From: a virus
Length of the DNA stretch: 47,128 nucleotides
Reading direction: 5' to 3' (one strand)
Virus record (IMG/VR): IMGVR_UViG_3300021185_002216
Location: 1 to 47,128 of that record
A program made the translations under genes and the position numbers. Below, one piece after another: positions 37,875 to 45,767 of the stretch. The notes beneath the pieces were generated by a model. That model did no database searches and had not been told where the DNA came from. It saw only the letters and a program-made list of their open reading frames with translations. Positions within the stretch are counted from its first letter, which is position 1; each line of letters begins with the position of its first letter.

Positions 37875-39500
37875 TTAAGCTGCGATTTCAACTTTGTTTG
37901 GCTCGCTTACCGTTAGATCAGCGCTATTTGGCTCGCTTACAATTAGGTCAGCGCGACTTGCACTATCTTGGTCTATGTCAACAATTCTGCCAAGGGCGGC
38001 ATCATATATCAAAATTGGAACTATTGGTATCCCCGCGAGTATCGGGTTCGCCGTGAACACATTGTTTTCGGTAAAGGCAGCGCTTGGAATTATTGGCACC
38101 CCTGCATCAAAACCAACTGGCGCGAAGTTATGCCCTTGAGTGAATGGCCCGTTGGCCAAGACTGGGGCCGCAGACAATAGCTCTCCAGCCGCAAAAGTTT
38201 CTTCCTCTGACATAGAAATATCTGGAATAATTGGCGCAGCGCTAACAAGCGTTTGCGCTAAAAGGTTGCTTATGATCGCAGCCGTTGCCTCACCGACAAC
38301 CGGCGCATTTGCGCTAATAATAGATGGGGAAAGATTATGGCCTTGATTAAACTGAGCAGATGCCAACACGGGCGGCAAACCGACTATGCCTGAAGGCGCG
38401 AGGTTGTGACCTTGGGTAAACCCACTTTGATCCAATATTGGCGCGGAACTCGTTAAGGTATCACCGGCAAATGTTTCTTCTTCCGACATGGAAATATCTG
38501 GCACGATTGGCGTTGTCTCGATCCCTTGCGGAACAAAGTTGTGGCCTTGAACTATTGTCGTTCCAAATACTTCAACGGCTGGCGTTATTAAATTTGATGT
38601 AGTGAATGTTTCTTCTTCTGATATACCGTGCGCAGGCACATCGGGGGCACCGGTATCCAAATCGGCTGTTCCGAAAATATGCACTTGCAAGATCGGCGTC
38701 TGTGGTACGGAAGGAGCGCCGGTTGTTAGGTTTCCAGTCGCAAAGGTTTCTTCCTCAACCATTTGCTGCGCGGGCACACTGGGGGCACCGGCTTCAAGGT
38801 TGCTGGTGCCAAAGTCGTGATTCTGCAAAAGTAAAAGCTGCGGGATAGTTGGCCTATCTGTACGAAGCTCAAATGCTGTAAAGCTTTCTTCTTCGCTCAT
38901 GCTTATCGCCGCCACATCAGGCACACCGGCAAGAAGCTCACCTCCTACAAAATTATGACCTTGCCCAAAGGTGGCTTGCCCAACCGTAGGGACGCCCGCA
39001 TCCAAGTCCGTAACGGGCATAGGGACCGCTGGCACAAGAACAGGGTTCCCAAGCGTAGGCACACCAGCAAGCAATGCACCGGTCGCGAACTCTTGCCGCA
39101 AGGACATCGGCCTGTCAGGCACATCAGGAGCACCCGAAGTAACCCCAAGCGGCGCAAGCGCGTGGTTCTGCGTCATGCCCGCCGTGCTTAATATCGGCGC
39201 AGAGCCAGTAAGAGCGCCCGTGGAGAACGTTTCTTCTTCTGACATTGTGGCAGTGCCCAAAACAGGGCTTCCCGACTGCAGGGCCGATGCAGAGAAGATA
39301 TGAACCTGTGCAAACGTTGTTTGGCTTACGCTAGGCTGACCGGTATCAATATCCGCTGTGGAAAAAACACTGTTTTCAGTAAAGCTTGCCTGCCCTACGG
39401 TTGGGCTTCCGGTGGTAATATTAGCGTTTGTGATTTGAAACTTAGTTGCGCCATCATCCCCAAAGGCATGATCTGAAAATGCACCGATACCAAACGCCAT
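37875..39500 (-). CDS. 23-residue tandem-repeat tail protein
   Basis: A 541-aa protein. After about 37 residues come 21 tandem units of 23 residues (one is 22), loosely xxMSEEETFxxxxLxTGAPx-V-P-x. Two recurrent forms exist: one with SEEETF and one with QGHNF or QNHxF at the same place. A short C-terminal segment carries two copies of LxVSEPN. Such short beta-repeats probably fold as an elongated solenoid. It lies after the modification island and before the baseplate-like gene, so a fibre or spike is likely. Confidence 0.82.
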   Translation of the reverse strand: MAFGIGAFSDHAFGDDGATKFQITNANITTGSPTVGQASFTENSVFSTADIDTGQPSVSQTTFAQVHIFSASALQSGSPVLGTATMSEEETFSTGALTGSAPILSTAGMTQNHALAPLGVTSGAPDVPDRPMSLRQEFATGALLAGVPTLGNPVLVPAVPMPVTDLDAGVPTVGQATFGQGHNFVGGELLAGVPDVAAISMSEEESFTAFELRTDRPTIPQLLLLQNHDFGTSNLEAGAPSVPAQQMVEEETFATGNLTTGAPSVPQTPILQVHIFGTADLDTGAPDVPAHGISEEETFTTSNLITPAVEVFGTTIVQGHNFVPQGIETTPIVPDISMSEEETFAGDTLTSSAPILDQSGFTQGHNLAPSGIVGLPPVLASAQFNQGHNLSPSIISANAPVVGEATAAIISNLLAQTLVSAAPIIPDISMSEEETFAAGELLSAAPVLANGPFTQGHNFAPVGFDAGVPIIPSAAFTENNVFTANPILAGIPIVPILIYDAALGRIVDIDQDSASRADLIVSEPNSADLTVSEPNKVEIAA

Positions 39501-39512
39501 TAGAAACTCCCG

Positions 39513-40061
39513 TTAGCTTATCGCATATATATCATCTTTTTCAGTCCAAACCAAATAGCCATTTAACTCAAGCTTTCGGGCAAGGATTTTGTCATTCACA
39601 TGCTTGTGTTCAACCTTGATCATCCTTGGCTTAACATTAAAAGAATAATTCATAAAAATATTTAATTCGTGGCCCTCTGCATCAACCTTTAAAAAATCAA
39701 CGCTGGGAACCTCTTTAAGCAATGCTTCAAGGGTAAAACATTTTGATTTAATGGTTTGTTCAAAATCGCCCTCTCGATCTGGGTTAGTGCTTAACTTATA
39801 GCCCAAATGATTTTTTGAAACTATGTGGGAACACCCAGCAAGCCAAGAGCCATCATCCCGCGCCACGGCAATCTCGACCTCGCCATCGAAGTCAGAAACA
39901 GCGCCTTGGATAACCCTTACGCTTGTATCCGCGTAAATCTTTCTGAGCTCCATCGCCATCTTTGGAATTGGCTCGACTACAATGCCACCCCAACCAGCGT
40001 CAGCAAGGGGCAAACAAGTATCGAAATTTGCCGCCCCCACCTCTACGAAAAACTTATCCAT
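39513..40061 (-). CDS. FkbM-family methyltransferase
   Basis: A 182-aa protein. FFVEVGAANFDTCLPLADAG is the SAM-binding motif I region. VVEPIPKMAMELRKIYADTS and VDFLKVDAEGHELNIFMN are the later family blocks (Val-Asp-Ala-Glu-Gly in place of the usual Ile-Asp-x-Glu-Gly). FkbM enzymes O-methylate sugars or small molecules. In this island it could methylate sugar added to a fibre. It overlaps the PLOD-type gene by 8 bases. Confidence 0.9.
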   Translation of the reverse strand: MDKFFVEVGAANFDTCLPLADAGWGGIVVEPIPKMAMELRKIYADTSVRVIQGAVSDFDGEVEIAVARDDGSWLAGCSHIVSKNHLGYKLSTNPDREGDFEQTIKSKCFTLEALLKEVPSVDFLKVDAEGHELNIFMNYSFNVKPRMIKVEHKHVNDKILARKLELNGYLVWTEKDDIYAIS

Positions 40062-41811
40062 TTACATCGCCTTCATAGCGGCTGGTCCACATGGTCAAGC
40101 TGTATTTAACGCCCTTAATCAAAGGGTTTACCTTATGACCATGCGTTACAGCGCTTGGGAAAAGCAAACATGCGCCATCAGCAACATTCGCATTGTCAAA
40201 ATTTTGGTGTGGGAAAACTAATTCTCCACCCTCATAATCTCCGTTAAGCTTTACACTGCCTGTTACAAGAGAGGCATCTGTGTGGAAGGCAAGGCTTGTC
40301 TGTGTGTCCATTGCGTAACGCATGACAAAAGCATCTCTAAGGCCAAGATGCTCCATCGGCGTCCAATGGTTTTCTGCAATTTTCCCAAGTTTATTTTTCC
40401 ATATTTCTTCTATCTCATCCCACATCCCAATATCTCGCACACGAATTTCTTGAGCTGGAAATTTATCTCCGTCCATTGGTTCCCACTTGCCAAGGGCATC
40501 GGCCCGTTGGATTATTTCTTGGCAATATTCTGGGGTGAATAATGGTGAAATAAGAATATCTTTTGCGGCCTGTTGGTATTCTTCTGTATTATGGTAAGCC
40601 GGTGATGCTATTTGCTGTGTCTCGTCCTGACGATAACCAAGCTTATCGCATAGCGCAAAGAACCTTTGCTTTGCATCTTCACCACCGTTGCCATGATACA
40701 CGCAAGGAGCGCACATTCCGTTCAATACTTGCCCATCGGCAATAGAAACATCATCATCACATTGGAAAATATACCCTTCATAATCGAGCTTTATATTAAG
40801 CTTATTGTTCGAGTGTAAAAATCTATCTTGCATCCATGCTTGATCATCTTCGTCATCTGCAACAGCTTCATCTAAAAATTCAAGCAACGCTCCTGACGAT
40901 CCGATAAATGCACCACTATTTAAAAATCGATATGGGGTTTGAGATGGAGGGAAATAATCCGACCTATCTGTAGAGGGCCAGCATGTTTTTTCAGCCGCAA
41001 ACAAAATGTCACACTGAAAGCCCGCAAACCTTTCTGCAATCTCGTTTAGCGTATCTAAAAAAATTACATCGTAACCATCAACAAACATAACTAAAGTCTC
41101 TGGCGGCAAGGACTGTAATTCTTTCCTGATTAAATTAATTTTTTGACCACCACCTTGCGCCTCCATTGTGCCGCCGCGCCAATCAACACCTTGACCAAGG
41201 TTTTTAAAATTATTTGCAAATTTTTCAGCTGATACCTTAAGCGGCCAAATCTTTGATCGATCTGTTCCTACAGTGATAATATGCGGCATACTTGCCTCCT
41301 TTTCTATTGTACTCGGCCTGATTGACCTTGGTATCTGTTTAACAAGTTCGGGGCGATAAAAATAGTTAGAATAATTTTTAAGCTTAAGGGGCAACCACTC
41401 GTCGGCGGGGATAATGTTTTCTGCAAACCCTTCACACAATGTTGCCGCCATTTTAGGGGTTATGGCATATGCGTGAGCATTATACCAATATCCAAGGCTG
41501 TTCTCCCTGTGGCCTAGCCAAACGCTATCATGGGTTTTTAAAAGCCCGTCAATCTCCGCAACATCAAAGGAAAAAAAAACCGCATCTTCCTCACGAACAA
41601 TACCGGCAACGCCAGAGCGGGCAATTTTCTGCCAGATCCCATAATGGCTCACAGAGCAACCAAACTCTGTCTTTAGCACCCCTCGCCCCAGAATCGGGTC
41701 TACCCAGACCCTGTCAGGCTTACATCCGCTTTCAGCTATTAATTGGGGCCAATCCTTACCTCTGGCGTCGAAAGCATTACCATGCAAAGAAATTTGATAG
41801 ACTATGGCCAC
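40054..41811 (-). CDS. Three-domain GT25 / PLOD-type glycosyltransferase / lysyl hydroxylase
   Basis: A 585-aa protein. Residues 1-170 are a short GT25 domain (LKTEFGCSVSHYGIWQKIA; IVREEDAVFF with Glu-Glu-Asp74-76). Residues 175-400 match the PLOD glycosyltransferase: LGQGVDWRGG, VMFVDGYDVIF with Asp245 and Asp248, ILFAAEKTCWPS, YRFLNSGAFIGSSG, DDQAWMQDRFL and VYHGNGG. Residues 420-585 are the 2OG-Fe(II) hydroxylase: LAFHTDASLVTGSVKLNGDY with His510 and Asp512, YEGGELVF, distal His557 and Lys569 in the 2-oxoglutarate position. This is the order found in animal LH3 plus a GT25 as in collagen galactosyltransferases. The collagen-like protein encoded nearby is the natural substrate candidate. 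Another glycan substrate is the main alternative. Confidence 0.9.
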   Translation of the reverse strand: MAIVYQISLHGNAFDARGKDWPQLIAESGCKPDRVWVDPILGRGVLKTEFGCSVSHYGIWQKIARSGVAGIVREEDAVFFSFDVAEIDGLLKTHDSVWLGHRENSLGYWYNAHAYAITPKMAATLCEGFAENIIPADEWLPLKLKNYSNYFYRPELVKQIPRSIRPSTIEKEASMPHIITVGTDRSKIWPLKVSAEKFANNFKNLGQGVDWRGGTMEAQGGGQKINLIRKELQSLPPETLVMFVDGYDVIFLDTLNEIAERFAGFQCDILFAAEKTCWPSTDRSDYFPPSQTPYRFLNSGAFIGSSGALLEFLDEAVADDEDDQAWMQDRFLHSNNKLNIKLDYEGYIFQCDDDVSIADGQVLNGMCAPCVYHGNGGEDAKQRFFALCDKLGYRQDETQQIASPAYHNTEEYQQAAKDILISPLFTPEYCQEIIQRADALGKWEPMDGDKFPAQEIRVRDIGMWDEIEEIWKNKLGKIAENHWTPMEHLGLRDAFVMRYAMDTQTSLAFHTDASLVTGSVKLNGDYEGGELVFPHQNFDNANVADGACLLFPSAVTHGHKVNPLIKGVKYSLTMWTSRYEGDVNG

Positions 41812-41820
41812 CCTTTTCCC

Positions 41821-42480
41821 TTACGATGGAAAAAAGAATAACGCTTGGTTTAACCTGTGCTTACCGTAGTCTTTTTCTGCCTCAGAATAAAAATACGTTT
41901 CATCATTTACCGCTGCGCCATGCGGAACCTTAGATGCATCGAATAAGAACCCTCTATTAAATTTGGGTGCGAGATAATCCACTAATTCAAAGTCAGATTT
42001 ACGCTTCCAAGGGTCACGATCCTCTTGCGTCGCCCGACCCCCATATTCATAGATTTTTCCATACTTATCTTTGTATATGTTGGTTCCGTTGGTCTCTGCT
42101 TCATTAAGGTAAACCAAACAGACCCACCCGTTATCTAAATGTGGGAACCAAAAGTTTTCTTCGTAATTGTTCCAATCTGATTTCTTCCACCTCATAAAGT
42201 TGGTGTCTAAAACGTCGACCCCATCTTCCTTATAAACCTCAAAACTTGTATCGTTTAAAAGGCCAACAACTTGATCGGTATATTTTTTTAGGGCTGGCTC
42301 TTTCCTGTGGTGGCGTAGGTCGAAAAACTCAGTTCCGTGCATAGGGTGTTCCGTAATGACCTGATTAGTTGGCCCAGACAAAAGAATGTCCATGATGAAA
42401 CCAACGTTGTCATAGAAATTATCAATCTGGAAAGCACGAGTGCCTAGTAAATTAAATTCTTTTACTTCCATCATTGCCAC
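41821..42480 (-). CDS. Putative 2OG-Fe(II) oxygenase-like protein (DUF6445-like)
   Basis: A 219-aa protein. FWFPHLDNGWVCLVYLNEAE contains His-x-Asp, followed by FLFDASKVPHGAAVND as the distal His region and KHRLNQALFFFPS with an Arg. This order equals a double-stranded beta-helix 2OG oxygenase. It resembles phage DUF6445 proteins. It sits between two oxygenase genes in the modification island. The substrate is unknown. Confidence 0.72.
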   Translation of the reverse strand: MAMMEVKEFNLLGTRAFQIDNFYDNVGFIMDILLSGPTNQVITEHPMHGTEFFDLRHHRKEPALKKYTDQVVGLLNDTSFEVYKEDGVDVLDTNFMRWKKSDWNNYEENFWFPHLDNGWVCLVYLNEAETNGTNIYKDKYGKIYEYGGRATQEDRDPWKRKSDFELVDYLAPKFNRGFLFDASKVPHGAAVNDETYFYSEAEKDYGKHRLNQALFFFPS

Positions 42481-43016
42481 CTTGGCCCTTCAAACCAAGC
42501 AACCAGAGAACGCCTTACGCCTCTAGTCACGGGTGTAACTTGATGCGTCAGGTAACTAGGGAAAACGAGAACACTGCCCTGTTCTTTATATCCTTCGGGT
42601 AGGTTTTCGACCTCAGTAAAAACGAAGTCGCCGCCATCATAATCTTCTGGGGCTGAAAGCTGAACTGTAATTGATAGTTTCCTGTCAAAACCATCATCAC
42701 GGTTCCAATCAATGTCATGGTGCAGCCCATAATGTCCATCTTCGCTTGCGCGATATTCAGTATATTGGAAATCGGCTTTCTGATGAATATTGAAACCAAA
42801 GACTTTTTCGTTTGCTTCGTTTACAAAAAAACCCAGCATTTGCATCGCTAAAGCATAGTCTGCAGTGTCATGTTCAATAAAATGTATTTTGCTACTTCTG
42901 TGAGTGCTCTCGCCGCCGAAAGTTGTTGCTTCTTGTGTGCTTGGAACATTTGAAATAATTTGCTCACAAGTTTCTTTCGTGACCCTTGAGCGCCACAACT
43001 GCCAATTTATCCGCAT
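42471..43016 (-). CDS. PKHD-type 2OG-Fe(II) hydroxylase
   Basis: A 181-aa protein. YTEYRASEDGHYGLHHDIDW holds the His-x-Asp pair. KLSITVQLSAPEDYDGGDFV, LVFPSYLTHQVTPVTRGVRR with the distal His and the Arg that binds 2-oxoglutarate, and VAWFEG complete the PKHD/PiuC-like fold. It is a protein or small-molecule hydroxylase. It overlaps the next gene by 10 bases. The substrate could be a fibre protein. Confidence 0.88.
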   Translation of the reverse strand: MRINWQLWRSRVTKETCEQIISNVPSTQEATTFGGESTHRSSKIHFIEHDTADYALAMQMLGFFVNEANEKVFGFNIHQKADFQYTEYRASEDGHYGLHHDIDWNRDDGFDRKLSITVQLSAPEDYDGGDFVFTEVENLPEGYKEQGSVLVFPSYLTHQVTPVTRGVRRSLVAWFEGPRWQ

Positions 43017-43019
43017 AAT

Positions 43020-43886
43020 TTATTTCTCCCTAGTTCTTGACCAAAAATGCTTTTTATACCTATTACGGTCCGTAAAAGACATTATCCCTTTCATCTTTCT
43101 GGCAGAGCCTGTTGATGGGTCAAACGTTCCAATTTCTTTATCAAGTGTTTCCCGCTTAAAGGGCACGACATGAATGAGTGGTTCACCTGCCTCTATGTGG
43201 AAAATGCCTTCTTTTTGTTCTCGACAAACAAACGGAAAATTTATGGTGTTATCAGAATAATAATCCGTGTCTACTATCGCCTCAAAAAGCTCAATCTTTC
43301 TATCAAAAACATTTGGTGGATTTTTAAAATAACATGAATACCCTTTTGGCGTCTTAATAAACCAAGGAGAATTAAACTTATTGACAACAGCATTATTGGG
43401 GAAAATCTTTGCTATATTTGAACCTTCTAATTGTGAGACTGGATGGAAGGTATGGTTATAGCTGCTACTATCATATGGGAAACCTTCGGGCGCAACATTG
43501 GTAAAAAATAACTTAGGGATTTTTCCTTCTTCAATCCTTGAAATAACCGACCCATCTTGAAGCACAGACCCTAATTTAAATTCTGGGTTTAACCCAGTCC
43601 TTGGGTTTACAATAGCCACAGGATCAGAAATCCCACTAGCATAAACCTCTATTGGCTTAATAAGGTCAAATTGAAAATCACACCAAGCAGGAATAATAAA
43701 TCCAGACTGCATTACATCCAAAAAAGGTATGCAAGCCTTAACACCCCTAATCGGGAAGCCGTCCTTAGTAAAATCTTCCTTTATTCTTTTGAACCATTTT
43801 GGCGCAAATCTAATTGATCTTTCTGGTTCTGGAAAAGCCTTGGTGAAACTTTCGTCCAAGCTAAACCTAATCTTAGGTCTCATCAC
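43020..43886 (-). CDS. Conserved phage protein of unknown function, paralogue of 1101-1949
   Basis: A 288-aa protein. It shares APKWFKRI, VKACIPFLDVMQSGFIIPAW, GEPLIHVVPFKRE and a basic KKHFWSRTREK end with the 282-aa gene at the other side of the fibre genes. Here it lies between the collagen region and the oxygenases. It overlaps the upstream small gene by 14 bases. The family is not recognised. It may take part in fibre modification or assembly. Confidence 0.75.
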   Translation of the reverse strand: MMRPKIRFSLDESFTKAFPEPERSIRFAPKWFKRIKEDFTKDGFPIRGVKACIPFLDVMQSGFIIPAWCDFQFDLIKPIEVYASGISDPVAIVNPRTGLNPEFKLGSVLQDGSVISRIEEGKIPKLFFTNVAPEGFPYDSSSYNHTFHPVSQLEGSNIAKIFPNNAVVNKFNSPWFIKTPKGYSCYFKNPPNVFDRKIELFEAIVDTDYYSDNTINFPFVCREQKEGIFHIEAGEPLIHVVPFKRETLDKEIGTFDPSTGSARKMKGIMSFTDRNRYKKHFWSRTREK

Positions 43887-44148
43887 TGAAATCTAATTCC
43901 TCTACTGTATGGTAATCCGCTTCTGCGACACCGTTTTCTGCAATATACTGAGCACAGAAAGCGTCTATTTCTGCATCAGTATTTGCCCCATATATATAAT
44001 CTCTATTTGCCAGCCTTTCCCCATCAACCGATGCGTCAAACTGGAAATAAACATTCTGTGAAGGGTTCACAAAATCTCTTTTACAAACCACGACAGCATG
44101 AATTTCATATACCGTTTCACCTTCAAATCTTGCTAAAACATCACTCAT
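43873..44148 (-). CDS. Hypothetical protein next to collagen-like fibre
   Basis: A 91-aa acidic protein (FEGETVYEIHAVVVCKRDFV; NTDAEIDAFCAQYIAENGVA). It has a good ribosome site and lies 9 bases after the collagen-like gene. No family is recognised. It may be a small chaperone or fibre-tip partner by position. Confidence 0.62.
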   Translation of the reverse strand: MSDVLARFEGETVYEIHAVVVCKRDFVNPSQNVYFQFDASVDGERLANRDYIYGANTDAEIDAFCAQYIAENGVAEADYHTVEELDFSDET

Positions 44149-44157
44149 TTTTACCCC

Positions 44158-45747
44158 CTATGAGTTCCATGTCCAATTAGTGCCATAATAACCCCCATCA
44201 CTATTGCTATTACTTCCACCTTTACTAGCCTTCAAAGCTTGGCCTCCGTTTACTCTGCCCTGATAGTGCATGTAAACAAATGAAGAAGTAGTTCCGACTG
44301 TCGCATAATTGTTTTGGGAACCCATAGGGCAGTTTAAGACGGGTGAAAATTCGCCAGCGATGTTCATATAACCCATAGGCATAACCCAAGAGTTAGAATT
44401 ATTTGTATTTAAACCCCAATGATTTCTATTTGGGTTTGACTGCCTTCCCCATCCAACGAAATAATAACCAGCATTTCCAGCCGTAAATACTGTTCCATTA
44501 GCGGAATTACCCAAGTTCCGTAAGCCCCGATTGGTCATGCTGTTTTGGCCCTTACTTTGCCAGCCAAACGTTGGACCAGATGGGCCAGTCGGCCCTGTCG
44601 GGCCTCGCGCACCAGTTGGGCCTCGCGCCCCCGTGGGTCCAGTGGGGCCGCGAGCGCCAGTAGGCCCAGTGCTCCCAGTTTGCCCCTTCTGGCCTTTTTG
44701 ACCCGTGGGGCCAGTAGGTCCGGTTGGTCCACGCGCACCAGTCGGGCCGGTGCCGCCTGTGGGTCCAGTCGCACCAGTTTGGCCTTTCTGTCCCTTCTGA
44801 CCTGTCGGTCCCGTGGAGCCAGTTGGTCCCCGCGCTCCGGTCGGGCCTGTCGCGCCGGTTTGTCCTTTTTGCCCCTTTTGGCCGGTGGGTCCAGTTCCAC
44901 CCGTGTTCCCTGTCTGGCCCTTTTGTCCTTTTTGGCCCTGCGGGCCTGTGCCTCCGGTAGAGCCAGTGGGTCCAGTCGGCCCTGTTAATCCTGTCCCACC
45001 AGTCGGTCCAGTTCCACCTTGCGGCCCCGTGCCTCCCGTCTGGCCCTTCTGTCCTTTGGCTCCGGTCGGGCCTGTTGGCCCTGTGCTCCCAGTCGGCCCC
45101 GTGCTGCCTGTGTTTCCCACCTCACCCTTTTGGCCTTTTGAACCAGTTGATCCTGTTGGCCCCGTTGCTCCTTGAATACCCTGAGAACCTACCTCACCCT
45201 TCTGTCCCTTGGAGCCATTTGAACCAGTGGAACCAGTTGGACCAGTTGCCCCGATTTCGCCTTTCTGACCCTTGGCTCCGTTAGAACCATTTGATCCCGC
45301 CGCGCCGACCTCGCCTTTTTGACCTTTAGAGCCCGTGGAACCTGTGTTTCCAACCTCGCCCTTTTGACCCTTTGGTCCAGTTGGACCAGTCGCACCAGTG
45401 TTTCCCGTGGCTCCGATTTCGCCTTTCTGTCCTTTGTCTCCCGTAACGCCTGTTTGACCCTTTTGGCCCTTTGGCCCCGCTGCAATAGCGTCTGAGATCG
45501 CTGCCTTGCGCCATGAGGTCGCGGAAGTGTCATACACGGGGATTAAGTCGCCAGAAGCTATTGATGTCTCTGTGGTGTACCCTGTGAGCGCTGCGCCGAC
45601 ATTAGCGCCATCCGTGACATCTGCGTTGCTTTCAACCGTATCGAGCTTTGTTCCATCTGCGGAAACATCGCGCCCGTCTACATTAACTACGTTGACCACG
45701 TTGCGGCTGTCATCGATAACAACCGTGCCTTGAATTTTTACAGCCAT
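44158..45747 (-). CDS. Collagen-like tail fibre protein
   Basis: A 529-aa protein. Residues 1-90 form an N-terminal adaptor ([20 protein letters not shown]). Residues 91-393 are 101 uninterrupted G-X-Y triplets dominated by GPT, GST, GAT and GQK. The last about 136 residues are a globular tip rich in Gly, Asn and Trp ([20 protein letters not shown]). All 24 lysines of the triplet part are in Y position before Gly, in twelve paired GxK-GQK units. All prolines of that part are in X. It should trimerise into a triple-helical rod. The neighbouring lysyl-hydroxylase/glycosyltransferase gene suggests the rod is hydroxylated and glycosylated. Confidence 0.93.
   Translation of the reverse strand: MAVKIQGTVVIDDSRNVVNVVNVDGRDVSADGTKLDTVESNADVTDGANVGAALTGYTTETSIASGDLIPVYDTSATSWRKAAISDAIAAGPKGQKGQTGVTGDKGQKGEIGATGNTGATGPTGPKGQKGEVGNTGSTGSKGQKGEVGAAGSNGSNGAKGQKGEIGATGPTGSTGSNGSKGQKGEVGSQGIQGATGPTGSTGSKGQKGEVGNTGSTGPTGSTGPTGPTGAKGQKGQTGGTGPQGGTGPTGGTGLTGPTGPTGSTGGTGPQGQKGQKGQTGNTGGTGPTGQKGQKGQTGATGPTGARGPTGSTGPTGQKGQKGQTGATGPTGGTGPTGARGPTGPTGPTGQKGQKGQTGSTGPTGARGPTGPTGARGPTGARGPTGPTGPSGPTFGWQSKGQNSMTNRGLRNLGNSANGTVFTAGNAGYYFVGWGRQSNPNRNHWGLNTNNSNSWVMPMGYMNIAGEFSPVLNCPMGSQNNYATVGTTSSFVYMHYQGRVNGGQALKASKGGSNSNSDGGYYGTNWTWNS
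44580..45475 (-). repeat. Collagen-coding 9-base repeats
   Basis: About 900 bases encode the G-X-Y tract, with strongly repeated DNA words for Gly-Pro-Thr and Gly-Gln-Lys. Codon choice varies between copies (GGN is mixed), which keeps exact repeats short and may limit recombination. Long open frames on the plus strand here are artefacts of this repeat. Confidence 0.85.
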
Positions 45748-45767
45748 CTTCGCGCTCCGCTACTAGC

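Noticed and set aside
44535-45284. Long open frames on both strands over the collagen tract
   Set aside because: They are by-products of the 9-base Gly-X-Y repeat. Their products are low-complexity Pro/Val/Cys or Arg/Lys-rich strings without ribosome sites.
44580-45475. Classical prolyl 4-hydroxylation of the collagen tract by the PKHD-type enzyme
   Set aside because: All prolines of the triplet region are in X position, none in Y, so the usual Y-position substrate is missing. X-position hydroxylation or a different target remains open.
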